Source: an uncultured Bacteroides sp.
Lineage (GTDB): Bacteria; Bacteroidota; Bacteroidia; Bacteroidales; Bacteroidaceae
Length of the DNA stretch: 64,000 nucleotides
Assembly: GCA_944322345.1 (NCBI GenBank)
Contig: CALUOO010000002.1
Location: 186,001-250,000, forward strand
Direction: 5' to 3'
Shown piece after piece: positions 37,365 to 45,531 of this stretch. Positions within the stretch are counted from its first letter, which is position 1. Each line of letters starts with the position of its first letter. The notes under the pieces were generated by a model that did no database searches, had not been told where the DNA came from, and saw only the letters and a list, made by a program, of their open reading frames with translations. Made by a program: the position numbers and the translations under genes.

Positions 37365-37489
37365 AAAATCAGTATAAAGATAGAATTCAACTTCGATTAT
37401 ATGATATTTGAAAATAGTATATTTTTATTGATTTAACATTTGAATTTACTCAAGTTATTTCACAAAATAGCAGTATAATCTCAAGATAT

Positions 37490-38617
37490 TTAAACGAGTA
37501 AACAATTTATCCATTTACTGTCTTCATTTTCCCAAGTAGCAATAGACATCAGTAACCCTGATACTCCAATAAACAAAGAAAGATCGGTAAAAAAAATATC
37601 ACACTCTATTTTTTTTTCTACATTTTGCCATTTATCACGATAAGATTGTAATGTTTTCTTCTTCCAATATTCACTTACAGATAAGAAAATAGATTCTTGG
37701 GTTATGTTATAAATCTTTTTATATATATGCACCAAACTTGTATATCCATGACACAAACATAAGTTTTCTTTTTGAGATATAGTTCTATTTATAGTACCAT
37801 GTAACACATATTTTGCGAATTGAACATACTCTTTCTTACGCAGGGTAACTCCAGCTTTTAGCAATGCATATCCTCCCATTAAATCACCATAACACCACGC
37901 AATGCCACTTACTGATTTGCTACCATCCCTCATTACTCTAGCAGGGAATAAGCAAGCACTTCCTTGGGGACATTGCAGAAACAATAACAAATCGCACAAA
38001 CGTATAATCATAAAATCAATGCAAGACTTTGTTTTTTCTCGTAGTTGTAATAATATCAAAATTATACCAGTAATTCCATGAGGTGTACCAACATTTATAA
38101 ATTCCGAAATCTCTCCATTTTTTTCTCTAACAGTCATATACCATTCTTGCCTTTGAAAATTTTTCTCTAATTGTTCTAGAAGTTTAGAAATCATATAATC
38201 CAAATTAAAGTAACTTTCTTTTTTTTGAGAAAGATAAAATAAAATGCCTAAAGCACCAGCATAATAGTCAAGATTATTCTTGTCGACCATAAGATTATAT
38301 TCCTGTTCTAAGGCTCTATCAATATTTTGCAACTGACTCCCAAGCAAAGTTTCTTGATCAATAATTTCCAGAATCCATAACAATCCAGCAATCCCATATC
38401 CTAAACTATAATTGGTTACTTCCCTTGATATAATATCAGCCAATAAATCATCAAATTTCTGCTTATAAAACGGGCTATAATTACTACCCAAATATGAACT
38501 ATAATACAATGGTAATAATAGACTTACATCTCCAACGACTAAACCATTACACTCGCATTTTTCTCTTAAATGAATTCTCTCTAAAATAAAATTCAAAGTC
38601 TTATATATACTATTCAT
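37490..38617 (-). CDS. LanC-type lanthionine cyclase
   Basis: Start taken at 38617 (MNSIYKTLNF); the longer frame adds a hydrophobic AT-rich stretch with no family match. The 375-residue protein has the alpha/alpha toroid of LanC. Zinc ligands are all present: Cys242 in WCYGDLMGG and Cys289-His290 in LCLCHGYTSL. The catalytic His180 is in NVGTPHGITGI, and the partner Asp117 is in NLDYYAGALG. Family knowledge: LanC adds Cys thiols to dehydroalanine or dehydrobutyrine to form (methyl)lanthionine rings. It is the only island gene on the minus strand, divergent from the rest of the locus across a 1.4-kb gap. Confidence 0.93.
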   Translation of the reverse strand: MNSIYKTLNFILERIHLREKCECNGLVVGDVSLLLPLYYSSYLGSNYSPFYKQKFDDLLADIISREVTNYSLGYGIAGLLWILEIIDQETLLGSQLQNIDRALEQEYNLMVDKNNLDYYAGALGILFYLSQKKESYFNLDYMISKLLEQLEKNFQRQEWYMTVREKNGEISEFINVGTPHGITGIILILLQLREKTKSCIDFMIIRLCDLLLFLQCPQGSACLFPARVMRDGSKSVSGIAWCYGDLMGGYALLKAGVTLRKKEYVQFAKYVLHGTINRTISQKENLCLCHGYTSLVHIYKKIYNITQESIFLSVSEYWKKKTLQSYRDKWQNVEKKIECDIFFTDLSLFIGVSGLLMSIATWENEDSKWINCLLV

Positions 38618-38699
38618 AAAATAAAAAATAAAAATTGAAGCGAATATAATACATTTCTTATATAAAAGGAGATTTGCATACATATTTCATACGTAAATA

Positions 38700-38735
38700 T
38701 TAAACTTGTCCTACAAGTAAGTAGGACAAGTTTAA
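38700..38735. terminator. Perfect 15-bp inverted repeat
   Basis: TTAAACTTGTCCTAC and its exact reverse complement are separated by six bases. It may be an insertion-sequence end, an operator upstream of the cyclase gene, or a terminator. It lies between the cyclase start and the transposase remnant. Confidence 0.6.
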
Positions 38736-38964
38736 ACTAAAATTGATATAAAATCGAGCATTTTGGACAAAAGAAAGAATGGTACTCATGATGGCATAAG
38801 TGCGGCTATTGTTTAACAATAAAATAGCAACAGTTAAGAATTTAAAAGTTTCATGCACGTGTACATAAGCCACAATCTTCGATGCTTAATTGTTGAGACT
38901 AATTTCATTTTCGGACTGTGGAAATTCCAGTAAACATCGGCATTAGGCCTATATTTCTAATTGG

Positions 38965-39430
38965 GTGTTGCTGCTTATGGAACTTTAGTAAGTGAGACAT
39001 TATATCCCAGTTTTTTAAGTTCAAGGACAAATATACCTTACGCTTCTGTCTATCTTAGCTTGCATATATTGTGCACCAAACTCATGGTAACGGAATCCTA
39101 TACTCAGTATCAGATAAATGGATATCAACTGAGAATGTCTCACTGCTATCAAGGCACGCTTCTTCCCCCCCTACGAGCAGCTATGCGATGGTATCTCTCA
39201 CTGAAAAACGTATTCTTGGTACGGGGCGTAGCCCATGCGGCTTTTGTTATTACCGCTTTCACTTGTTTGTTTCCGTGAGTGACTCATGCGCTCTTTTTAC
39301 CTGCATCTCGTTGTTTCCGGAAGAAAGACCCGCCCAAGAAGCCAAATACTTCTCGGAAGGAAAATAGGAAATGTCAAAACCTATCTCTGATACCCAATCC
39401 TCAACTATCTTGGTGCTGAATTTCAATATC
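38965..39430 (-). pseudogene. Degenerate IS110-family transposase (C-terminal part)
   Basis: Reading the minus strand gives, with frame changes and stops, the C-terminal half of an IS110/IS116/IS902 transposase. It runs FSTKIVEDWVSEIGFDISYF, then EKYLASWAGLSSGNNE, then after a break RYHRIAARRGKKRALIAV-type residues, then a HELGAQY-type segment, and ends near KKLGYNVSLTKV. The N-terminal RNase H-like domain is absent. It is a fossil of an insertion inside the RiPP island, in the gap between the two divergent halves. No target duplications were seen. Ends are approximate. Confidence 0.75.
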
Positions 39431-39806
39431 TACTTATAAAAATACAGCCATAAAATTCTGCGTAAAAATTCATATTATACACAAGATTGTAAATTTAAAA
39501 ATATTTAACTACTTGTTTTTTTCATTAGATAAAACAACATTAATTTTGTAAAAAATGAAAGCACCTTATAGTAAGTTGTAAATTAAATAACCTTTTAACA
39601 AATCTAGAAACATGAAAATAGTAAGGAAGTTTAAAGAGATTGACATTTAAAGAAACAATATACAGTTCATAAATAGCAGCAAAACAGACATCCTAATACC
39701 ACTGTTATTTGTCTATAATAATCACAAGCTAGTAACATAATCATAGCAATTAAATTAATAGAGAATAAATAATTTTACAATACCTTACTTCATAAAATCA
39801 TTTATC
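39431..39806. other. AT-rich gap, probable promoter region of the RiPP operon
   Basis: TAATTTTG at 39541-39548 matches the -7 consensus and is the best candidate promoter for the plus-strand operon, with a TTG-rich stretch about 25 bp upstream. The message would carry a 430-nt leader containing the small frame at 39807 and a hairpin at 39912. Two tiny frames (8 and 12 codons) at 39555 and 39612 have no support. Confidence 0.45.
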
Positions 39807-39917
39807 ATGTATAAACATAAAACCGCATTAAAAAAATATTCCTCTTGGAAAATAAGTTTTATAAAACATGAAGCTTTTCATCTATTCCAAGAATATGCTC
39901 ATTTTAAAGTTGATTAA
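39807..39917 (+). CDS. Possible 36-residue peptide of unknown function
   Basis: An ATG-started frame encoding a basic, aromatic-rich peptide (MYKHKTALKKYSS..). It has no Gly-Gly leader site, Cys or signal peptide, so it is not an obvious second RiPP precursor. Its stop codon lies inside a perfect hairpin. It could be a leader peptide of an attenuator for the operon, or simply chance in AT-rich DNA. Confidence 0.25.
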   Translation: MYKHKTALKKYSSWKISFIKHEAFHLFQEYAHFKVD

Positions 39918-39942
39918 TTGCATTATCATAATGCAATTAATC
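39912..39942 (+). terminator. Perfect 14-bp hairpin upstream of the RiPP operon
   Basis: GATTAATTGCATTA and TAATGCAATTAATC are separated by TCA. No U-run follows, so an RNA control element or operator is as likely as a terminator. Confidence 0.5.
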
Positions 39943-39990
39943 ACATCCTCTAAACATTTTCCTGTTCGATTAAACTAATAAAATACTAAA

Positions 39991-41091
39991 ATGAAGACTG
40001 TTGTAATCTGCAATTCATATTTAAAAGATATTGCCCCTAACAATTTTTATGACCAATTTACAATAGACAACACTCCAATCACTATTTCATTGTTGGATGC
40101 AGAACCTGCTAATTATAATAAGTTACTAGCTGCAAATGACGATTTAGTAATAGTGCAAACTGTTGCTTTCTCTTGCAATTTTAGAGACAGAGCGCTAATA
40201 CATCATTTTAACGAGCAATGTAGATTTTTAAGTAAAGGAAGGAAATATTTTTACTCCCCAATTGGTTCTGAATTTGCAGGTGTTATAGTAGAAATTGGTA
40301 AAAAAGTCACATCATTGCAAATAGGAGACCGGGTAATGTGCAATATGTCATATCCAGTTAAGGGAAACAATATATTGGGAGGGGTATCTACTAACTTTGC
40401 ATCACAAAGAATTCTAATACTCCACGAGTCTGATCTTATAAAAATACCAGACTCTATGTCAAATGAAGAAGCTGCGTGTTTTTGTCTATCTTCACAAACA
40501 GCCTATAGCATGATAAGAAAAGCCAATTTACAAGAAGGAGAAAAAGTATTGATCACTTCTGCTACCTCTAATACTTCATTGACCATCTTACAGAATTTGC
40601 TCAAGAAAAACATAGAAGTACATGCTATAACTAACAGAGGGGATTTACTCATCAAAACATTTAAGGATAATAAGATAAAAAAAATATATTCTCCACAAGA
40701 GTTAACCAAAGAATCATTACCAAACTGCTACTTTGATGTCGTGTTCGACCCATTCGTAGACATTCACTTTAGCAAAATCTCTCCTGCTCTAAATTATAAT
40801 GCAAGATACATATACTGTGGAATGTATATGCAAAGCACCTTATACGAAAAGGCTCAGTTTCAAATAAGTTCTCCTTATGAAATATGGTCTACTTGTATCA
40901 GTAAAAATGTTTCTTTAATAGGAAATTGTCTTGGAGTTTCAAACGATTTAGTAGATGCAATCAACGATTATCAGAAAGGATTATTTTCTATAAAAATCGA
41001 TTCTATATATAGTTTAAACGACATAAATGCATTTTTAACTCGGACTTTTCTGGACAAACATCGAATTGGTAAAGTTATATATAAATATTAG
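39991..41091 (+). CDS. MDR-superfamily zinc-type dehydrogenase (possible LanJ-like reductase)
   Basis: A 366-residue medium-chain dehydrogenase/reductase. The N-terminal GroES-like fold contains GSEFAGVIVEIGKKVTSLQIGDRV. The linker IPDSMSNEEAACFCLSSQTAYSMI and the Rossmann start VLITSATSNTSLTILQNLL follow, but the usual glycine-rich AxGGVG loop is replaced by ATSNTS. In lanthipeptide loci, LanJ enzymes of this superfamily reduce dehydroalanine to D-alanine. Placement directly before the precursor gene makes that a reasonable hypothesis, not a demonstrated role. AT-rich like the rest of the island. Confidence 0.85.
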   Translation: MKTVVICNSYLKDIAPNNFYDQFTIDNTPITISLLDAEPANYNKLLAANDDLVIVQTVAFSCNFRDRALIHHFNEQCRFLSKGRKYFYSPIGSEFAGVIVEIGKKVTSLQIGDRVMCNMSYPVKGNNILGGVSTNFASQRILILHESDLIKIPDSMSNEEAACFCLSSQTAYSMIRKANLQEGEKVLITSATSNTSLTILQNLLKKNIEVHAITNRGDLLIKTFKDNKIKKIYSPQELTKESLPNCYFDVVFDPFVDIHFSKISPALNYNARYIYCGMYMQSTLYEKAQFQISSPYEIWSTCISKNVSLIGNCLGVSNDLVDAINDYQKGLFSIKIDSIYSLNDINAFLTRTFLDKHRIGKVIYKY

Positions 41092-41176
41092 CACATACTT
41101 GCATATTTACAGAGAATTATTTGTGTAATATCTTTCCGGACAGATAATATAATTTATTAATTAAATTCGAACAAAA

Positions 41177-41484
41177 ATGAAAGAAAAAAAAGTATTAAGC
41201 GTTTGCAGCTTAAAAAAGAAGAAATTGTAAATTTGAATGATTTCCAGATGAATCAAATTAAAGGAGGGGCGTCTCCTTCTGCCATAGCGTATTCCATTTA
41301 TAAAGTTAGCGAAGTTGTTAGTCTTACATATTCGCTATACGATATGGGACATGAGTTCAGTCTATGGAATTGCGAGAAAAGCAAACAAGAAAATTGCATG
41401 GGGGACATCTCTGTATATAAAATGTCTGGTGGATGCCTGATACCAGAGGTAAATGTGTATGGTCTATACACATATGGCGGATAA
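41177..41484 (+). CDS. RiPP precursor peptide with Gly-Gly leader; frame interrupted at an A8 tract
   Basis: The conserved part reads LQLKKEEIVNLNDFQMNQ then IKGG, the leader style of Bacteroidota class I lanthipeptide precursors. It is followed by a 71-residue core with three Cys (in LWNCEKS, ENCMGD and SGGCLIPEV) and many Ser/Thr. The only ATG, at 41177, is one frame off: from it translation gives 17 codons and stops at 41228-41230. Adding one A to the A8 run at 41184-41191 (equivalent to a -1 shift) gives MKEKKSIKRLQLKKEEIV.., an ideal leader, and a 102-residue protein. Otherwise translation would need the TTG at 41203, giving a 22-residue leader. The double Gly is the expected cut site for the C39 exporter encoded downstream. 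Confidence 0.82.
41185..41213 (+). promoter_or_regulatory. Candidate -1 frameshift signal in the precursor gene
   Basis: A slippery A_AAA_AAA heptamer at 41185-41191 in the ATG frame is followed after three bases by a TTAAGC/GCTTAA hairpin (41195-41213, 7-nt loop). A -1 slip restores the conserved leader and core. Confidence 0.45.
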
Positions 41485-41547
41485 TTATTAATATAAATCA
41501 TCCATTCCCTAAACATTTAGGGAATGGATATAACAATCTTAAAGAAT

Positions 41548-42462
41548 ATGCGTACCTTAAAAAAGTTGTTCCTCACATTTAGTATTTTATATACTGCTGT
41601 AACCGTTTCCTGTTCACCTTCGATTTCCTCTTTAGACAATGCTCTGTTATGGAAAATCTCAGGAAACGGGCTTAAGAAACCTTCTTACATGTTGGGCACA
41701 TGCCATATTGTAGGAGGAAGTTTTTTAGACTCCATTTCTCAATTTTGGGATATCTACAATTCTGTCAACCGAATACTTGTCGAAATCGACATTAGCAATC
41801 AAAAGCAAACCGACATCATAACAACAATAGCAAAAGATGCCTTGCTCATGCCAGCGGACACCACTTATACGATGTTGTATTCTAAGCCTGATTATGCTTT
41901 CATTGATTCATTAATGTTTCATGAAAGAATATACAAATGGCAAATAATGGTTCCGACGTTTCTCGTTGATATATTGATATATGGACCATTTTTTAGATCA
42001 GGAGATGGTTTCATGGATTTGACATTAATACAAAAGGCTTTCACTGATAACAAAGAGATAATTTCATTAGATGAAACAGAGTTACTAAGACAAGAACCAC
42101 ATAAAGATTTATCTACTCAAGCTGAAATATTACTGCAATTTTGTAAGAATTTACAGTTGTCTAGAAAGATAACAGCACGTATAAAGAATTTATATTGTCA
42201 GCAAAATCTTATTTCGCTATCACAGGATAGCCTTATATATCAAGGAATTGCACAAGAAGAATTGAAGGATTTCCACGAAAAAATTGCAGATAATCCAATA
42301 TATAATGGAGAACGAAATGCAAAATGGTTAAAAAGAATACCAAATTACATCAAACAAGAATCGTCTCTTATAGTAGTAGGAATAAATCATTTGATAAAAA
42401 AAGAAAATGGTTTGATTGCTGCATTGCGTGATCTTGGATATGAAGTTACACCTGTAAAATGA
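41548..42462 (+). CDS. TraB/GumN (Tiki-like) family lipoprotein
   Basis: The start at 41548 gives a lipoprotein signal (MRTLKKLFLTFSILYTAVTV then SC), which the ATG at 41524 would bury. Family marks are YMLGTCHIVG near the N-terminus, the ERNAKWL segment and VVGINHLIKKENGL near the end, which supply the conserved Gly-x-x-His and Arg/His metal-site residues. TraB/Tiki relatives are membrane-associated metalloproteases. It lies between the precursor and the LanB genes, so processing of the exported peptide or producer protection are the roles to consider (inference). Confidence 0.82.
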   Translation: MRTLKKLFLTFSILYTAVTVSCSPSISSLDNALLWKISGNGLKKPSYMLGTCHIVGGSFLDSISQFWDIYNSVNRILVEIDISNQKQTDIITTIAKDALLMPADTTYTMLYSKPDYAFIDSLMFHERIYKWQIMVPTFLVDILIYGPFFRSGDGFMDLTLIQKAFTDNKEIISLDETELLRQEPHKDLSTQAEILLQFCKNLQLSRKITARIKNLYCQQNLISLSQDSLIYQGIAQEELKDFHEKIADNPIYNGERNAKWLKRIPNYIKQESSLIVVGINHLIKKENGLIAALRDLGYEVTPVK

Positions 42463-42469
42463 AAGGATT

Positions 42470-44665
42470 ATGTATAGAGTATTCCAAAAATTCGTTTATA
42501 GACTACCACTTTTTCCAGTCAATTTCTTAACTAATTTCATGGATAAAAACGAAAATGATATGTGGAAAGTTATTGATAACATAAAAATAAAAGAAGTTAT
42601 CTATATAGCCTCTCCTATTCTTTATGAAGAGATTGAAAAAGTTATAGCTGGACAAATAAGAGATGAAAAAAAGAAAAAGAAGATCCTACTCTCTTGTATC
42701 AAATATTTAAGTCGGATGTGTACTAGATGTACTCCTTTCGGTTTATTTGCAACATGCTCCGTTGGACATTGGGGGAAAAATACAAATTTTATCGTAAACA
42801 CTCAATACGAAAGAGTAGTGCGTCCAGATATGTTTTTCCTATGTGAATTGACCCAAAATCTTCTGAGGGACAATACATTAAGAGAAAAACTCAAATATTT
42901 TCCAAATACTACCATATATGAAATAGGAAATAAGTTGAGATACATTTTATATCATTACAGAAATGGACGCCGATTACATACAATAACTTCTGTGCAAAAG
43001 AGTTCTTATCTGAATGCGATACTTAAGATGGCAACTCAGGGTTGTAAAATAGAAGAACTTATTAAATATTTAATTTCAAAAGGACACGAAATAGAAGATG
43101 CTAGATTATACATATACGACCTTATCGATTCACAAATTCTTATTAGCGAACTAGAACCTAATACTACAGGTATTTTCTATTTAGAACAAGTTATCAACAA
43201 ACTCAAAGAAACAGCTAAGCCTCTACCAATCACACAATTATTATGTGAATGGGCGCAGAGATTCAAAGATGCAAATAAAAATAAAGGAAATTGTTGTATC
43301 GAAAAGTATAAAACAATAACAGAAGATTCATCCATTTGGAAGATTCCAATCAAAGAAGGGTTATTATTACAAGTCGATACTACACGAAAAGATTTTTCTT
43401 GCATATTAAATAAAGATATAATTAAAGAATTGCAAGAAATTATTGAATTATGGGAAAGAATAAGTGTATATCAGCCTAATAGTAATTTACAAAAATTTCA
43501 AGAAGCTTTTAATGAGCGATATGAGGAACATGAAATTCCTTTATCTATTGCTTTAGATCCAGAAATAGGGATTGGCTACCCTATTAGATATGGAGTCGGA
43601 GACATTAACCCTTTATTAGATCAACTAATTTTACCTAGGAGTTTTATAAATGTAAAGGATAGAAACATTTCGTTATCTACTGTACTTTTAAAAAAAATGA
43701 TGGAAATGAAAGCTAAGGGTGAAAAGGAAATTCATTTATCAATGGATGATTTTAAGGAGATGCCATTTGAATCCCGTCACCTTCCATCAACAATTTATAT
43801 CATGGCTCAATTTGTACAAAATGAACAAGAAGAAATATTTATTCATGTAAAAAGTATTAGTTCGATGCCTGCAAATTTATTAGCCCGTTTTTCTCACTTA
43901 AATAATGAAATCGAAAAACTTGTTTTAGATATTACACAAAAAGAATGTGAACACAGATCTGACGGTATTATAGCCGAAATAGCCCACCTCCCAAATTCTA
44001 GAATTGGCAACATCCTTTCTCGCCCTCATTTTCGAGACTATGAAATTATATATTTAGCAAATTCCGATTTAAGCTCGTCAAAAAAAATATCATTATCAGA
44101 TCTTATGTTATCATGTAAAAGAGGAGAGTTGATTCTTCGTTCAAAAACATTAAACAAAAGAATTTATCCTCGATTAACCACAGCCCATAACTACTATAAT
44201 GACACGTTACCTATCTACCGTTTTCTCTGTGACTTACAACATCAAGAAGAAGGGCGTTATTTTGGACTAAACTGGGGAGGAATTGAAGAAAGTTTAAAAT
44301 ATAAGCCTCGAATCTATTTCCAAAAATTCATATTATGTTCTGCCTCATGGACTGTAGAAATGTCAGAAATACGTCATTTATATATGACTAAGGAAGATAT
44401 ATTAATAGAGGAGGTCAGAAAGTGGAGAAATGAAAGAAAAATTCCGGCTCAAGTACTATTAGCAGACGGTGACAATGAATTATTTATTGATTTAGACAAA
44501 TTATTATGTATTCAAGTCTTATTATCTACAGTAAAAAAAAGAGTTTTTTTTACATTAACAGAATACCTGTTTCGTTCTAAAAAATGGTTAGTACATGGTA
44601 AGAACGCTAATGAAGGATTTGTAAACGAATTTATTATTCCTTTTTATAAAGAATATGAAAAATAA
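42470..44665 (+). CDS. Lantibiotic dehydratase, glutamylation subunit (LanB N-terminal part)
   Basis: A 731-residue protein matching the N-terminal LanB domain that uses glutamyl-tRNA to glutamylate Ser/Thr side chains of the precursor. Family signature RTPFGLFATCSVG occurs near residue 82 in the form MCTRCTPFGLFATC; further signs are VRPDMFFLCELTQNLL and the DPEIGIGYPIRYGVGDINPL segment. The elimination domain is missing here and is supplied by the next gene, which overlaps it by 11 bp. Such split LanBs are known from thiopeptide and pinensin-type loci. Confidence 0.9.
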   Translation: MYRVFQKFVYRLPLFPVNFLTNFMDKNENDMWKVIDNIKIKEVIYIASPILYEEIEKVIAGQIRDEKKKKKILLSCIKYLSRMCTRCTPFGLFATCSVGHWGKNTNFIVNTQYERVVRPDMFFLCELTQNLLRDNTLREKLKYFPNTTIYEIGNKLRYILYHYRNGRRLHTITSVQKSSYLNAILKMATQGCKIEELIKYLISKGHEIEDARLYIYDLIDSQILISELEPNTTGIFYLEQVINKLKETAKPLPITQLLCEWAQRFKDANKNKGNCCIEKYKTITEDSSIWKIPIKEGLLLQVDTTRKDFSCILNKDIIKELQEIIELWERISVYQPNSNLQKFQEAFNERYEEHEIPLSIALDPEIGIGYPIRYGVGDINPLLDQLILPRSFINVKDRNISLSTVLLKKMMEMKAKGEKEIHLSMDDFKEMPFESRHLPSTIYIMAQFVQNEQEEIFIHVKSISSMPANLLARFSHLNNEIEKLVLDITQKECEHRSDGIIAEIAHLPNSRIGNILSRPHFRDYEIIYLANSDLSSSKKISLSDLMLSCKRGELILRSKTLNKRIYPRLTTAHNYYNDTLPIYRFLCDLQHQEEGRYFGLNWGGIEESLKYKPRIYFQKFILCSASWTVEMSEIRHLYMTKEDILIEEVRKWRNERKIPAQVLLADGDNELFIDLDKLLCIQVLLSTVKKRVFFTLTEYLFRSKKWLVHGKNANEGFVNEFIIPFYKEYEK

Positions 44666-45521
44666 TAGAATATTTATTCCTGGCAGTGAATGGCTATATT
44701 TAAAAATATATACAGGAAGTACGACTGCAGACCATTTGATAATAAACAATATATATAATATTGTGAATCTTATGGAGAAAAAAAGTATTTCTAAGAAATG
44801 GTTTTTTATACGATATCAAGATCCATATTTCCATTTGAGAGTGCGTTTTTTATTAAATGATCCACTTAATATTGGATATGTATTAAATCTATTTTATAAG
44901 CAGTTTCTTCCTTTTATCCAAAGTGGAGAAATCTGGAAATTACAAGTTGATACCTATAATAGAGAAATAGAACGGTATAAACAACATTTAATGGAAGCAA
45001 CCGAAACATTGTTCCATATTGACAGCATTTATATTATAAAACTCTTGAAAATATTATACAGATTTTCAGATTGTGAAAATTTACGATGGCTATTCTCGCT
45101 TGTAATGATTGATATGTTACTAACGGACTTTGAATTTTCTTTAAAGGAAAAAGCTAATATTTTAAAAGAGTTAGATGAATCTTATAAAATAGAATTTGGA
45201 TATAATAAATTTAATGCAAAACAATTAAATGTATTATACAGACAATATACTCCTCAAATAAGAAAACTTGTGGAGAGAAGCACAAAAGAGTATTCACAAA
45301 TTTACAATCTACTAGATAACAGGTCTAAACAAATGCAAATCATTGCTTTAAGTATTAAAGATTTGGATAAGAGAAAAGAATTAAAAGAATTGATATTTAG
45401 TTATATTCATATGATGATGAATAGGATGTTTCGATCAAGAAATAGATTATGCGAACTATTAGTATACAATTTCTTACATAGGCATTATATTAGTACATTA
45501 GCCCGAAATAATCAAATATAA
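44655..45521 (+). CDS. Lantibiotic dehydratase, elimination subunit (SpaB C-terminal-like)
   Basis: A 288-residue protein of the thiopeptide-type/SpaB_C family. It opens with the diagnostic SEWLYLKIYTGSTTADHLI, then KKWFFIRYQDPYFHLRVRF, and later DTYNREIERYKQHLMEATE. In split LanB systems this subunit removes glutamate from glutamylated Ser/Thr to leave dehydroalanine or dehydrobutyrine. Translation is probably coupled to the glutamylation subunit through the 11-bp overlap. Length is normal for the stand-alone family. Confidence 0.9.
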   Translation: MKNNRIFIPGSEWLYLKIYTGSTTADHLIINNIYNIVNLMEKKSISKKWFFIRYQDPYFHLRVRFLLNDPLNIGYVLNLFYKQFLPFIQSGEIWKLQVDTYNREIERYKQHLMEATETLFHIDSIYIIKLLKILYRFSDCENLRWLFSLVMIDMLLTDFEFSLKEKANILKELDESYKIEFGYNKFNAKQLNVLYRQYTPQIRKLVERSTKEYSQIYNLLDNRSKQMQIIALSIKDLDKRKELKELIFSYIHMMMNRMFRSRNRLCELLVYNFLHRHYISTLARNNQI

Positions 45522-45531
45522 CAAAGAATAT

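Noticed and set aside
38961-39367. Plus-strand open frames of about 100 codons
   Set aside because: The minus strand in this stretch reads as a decayed IS110-family transposase, so the plus frames are its shadow.
41177-41230. A 17-residue peptide (MKEKKVLSVCSLKKKKL) as a real gene
   Set aside because: It overlaps the conserved leader in another frame and is better explained as the truncated product of a frame break in the precursor gene.
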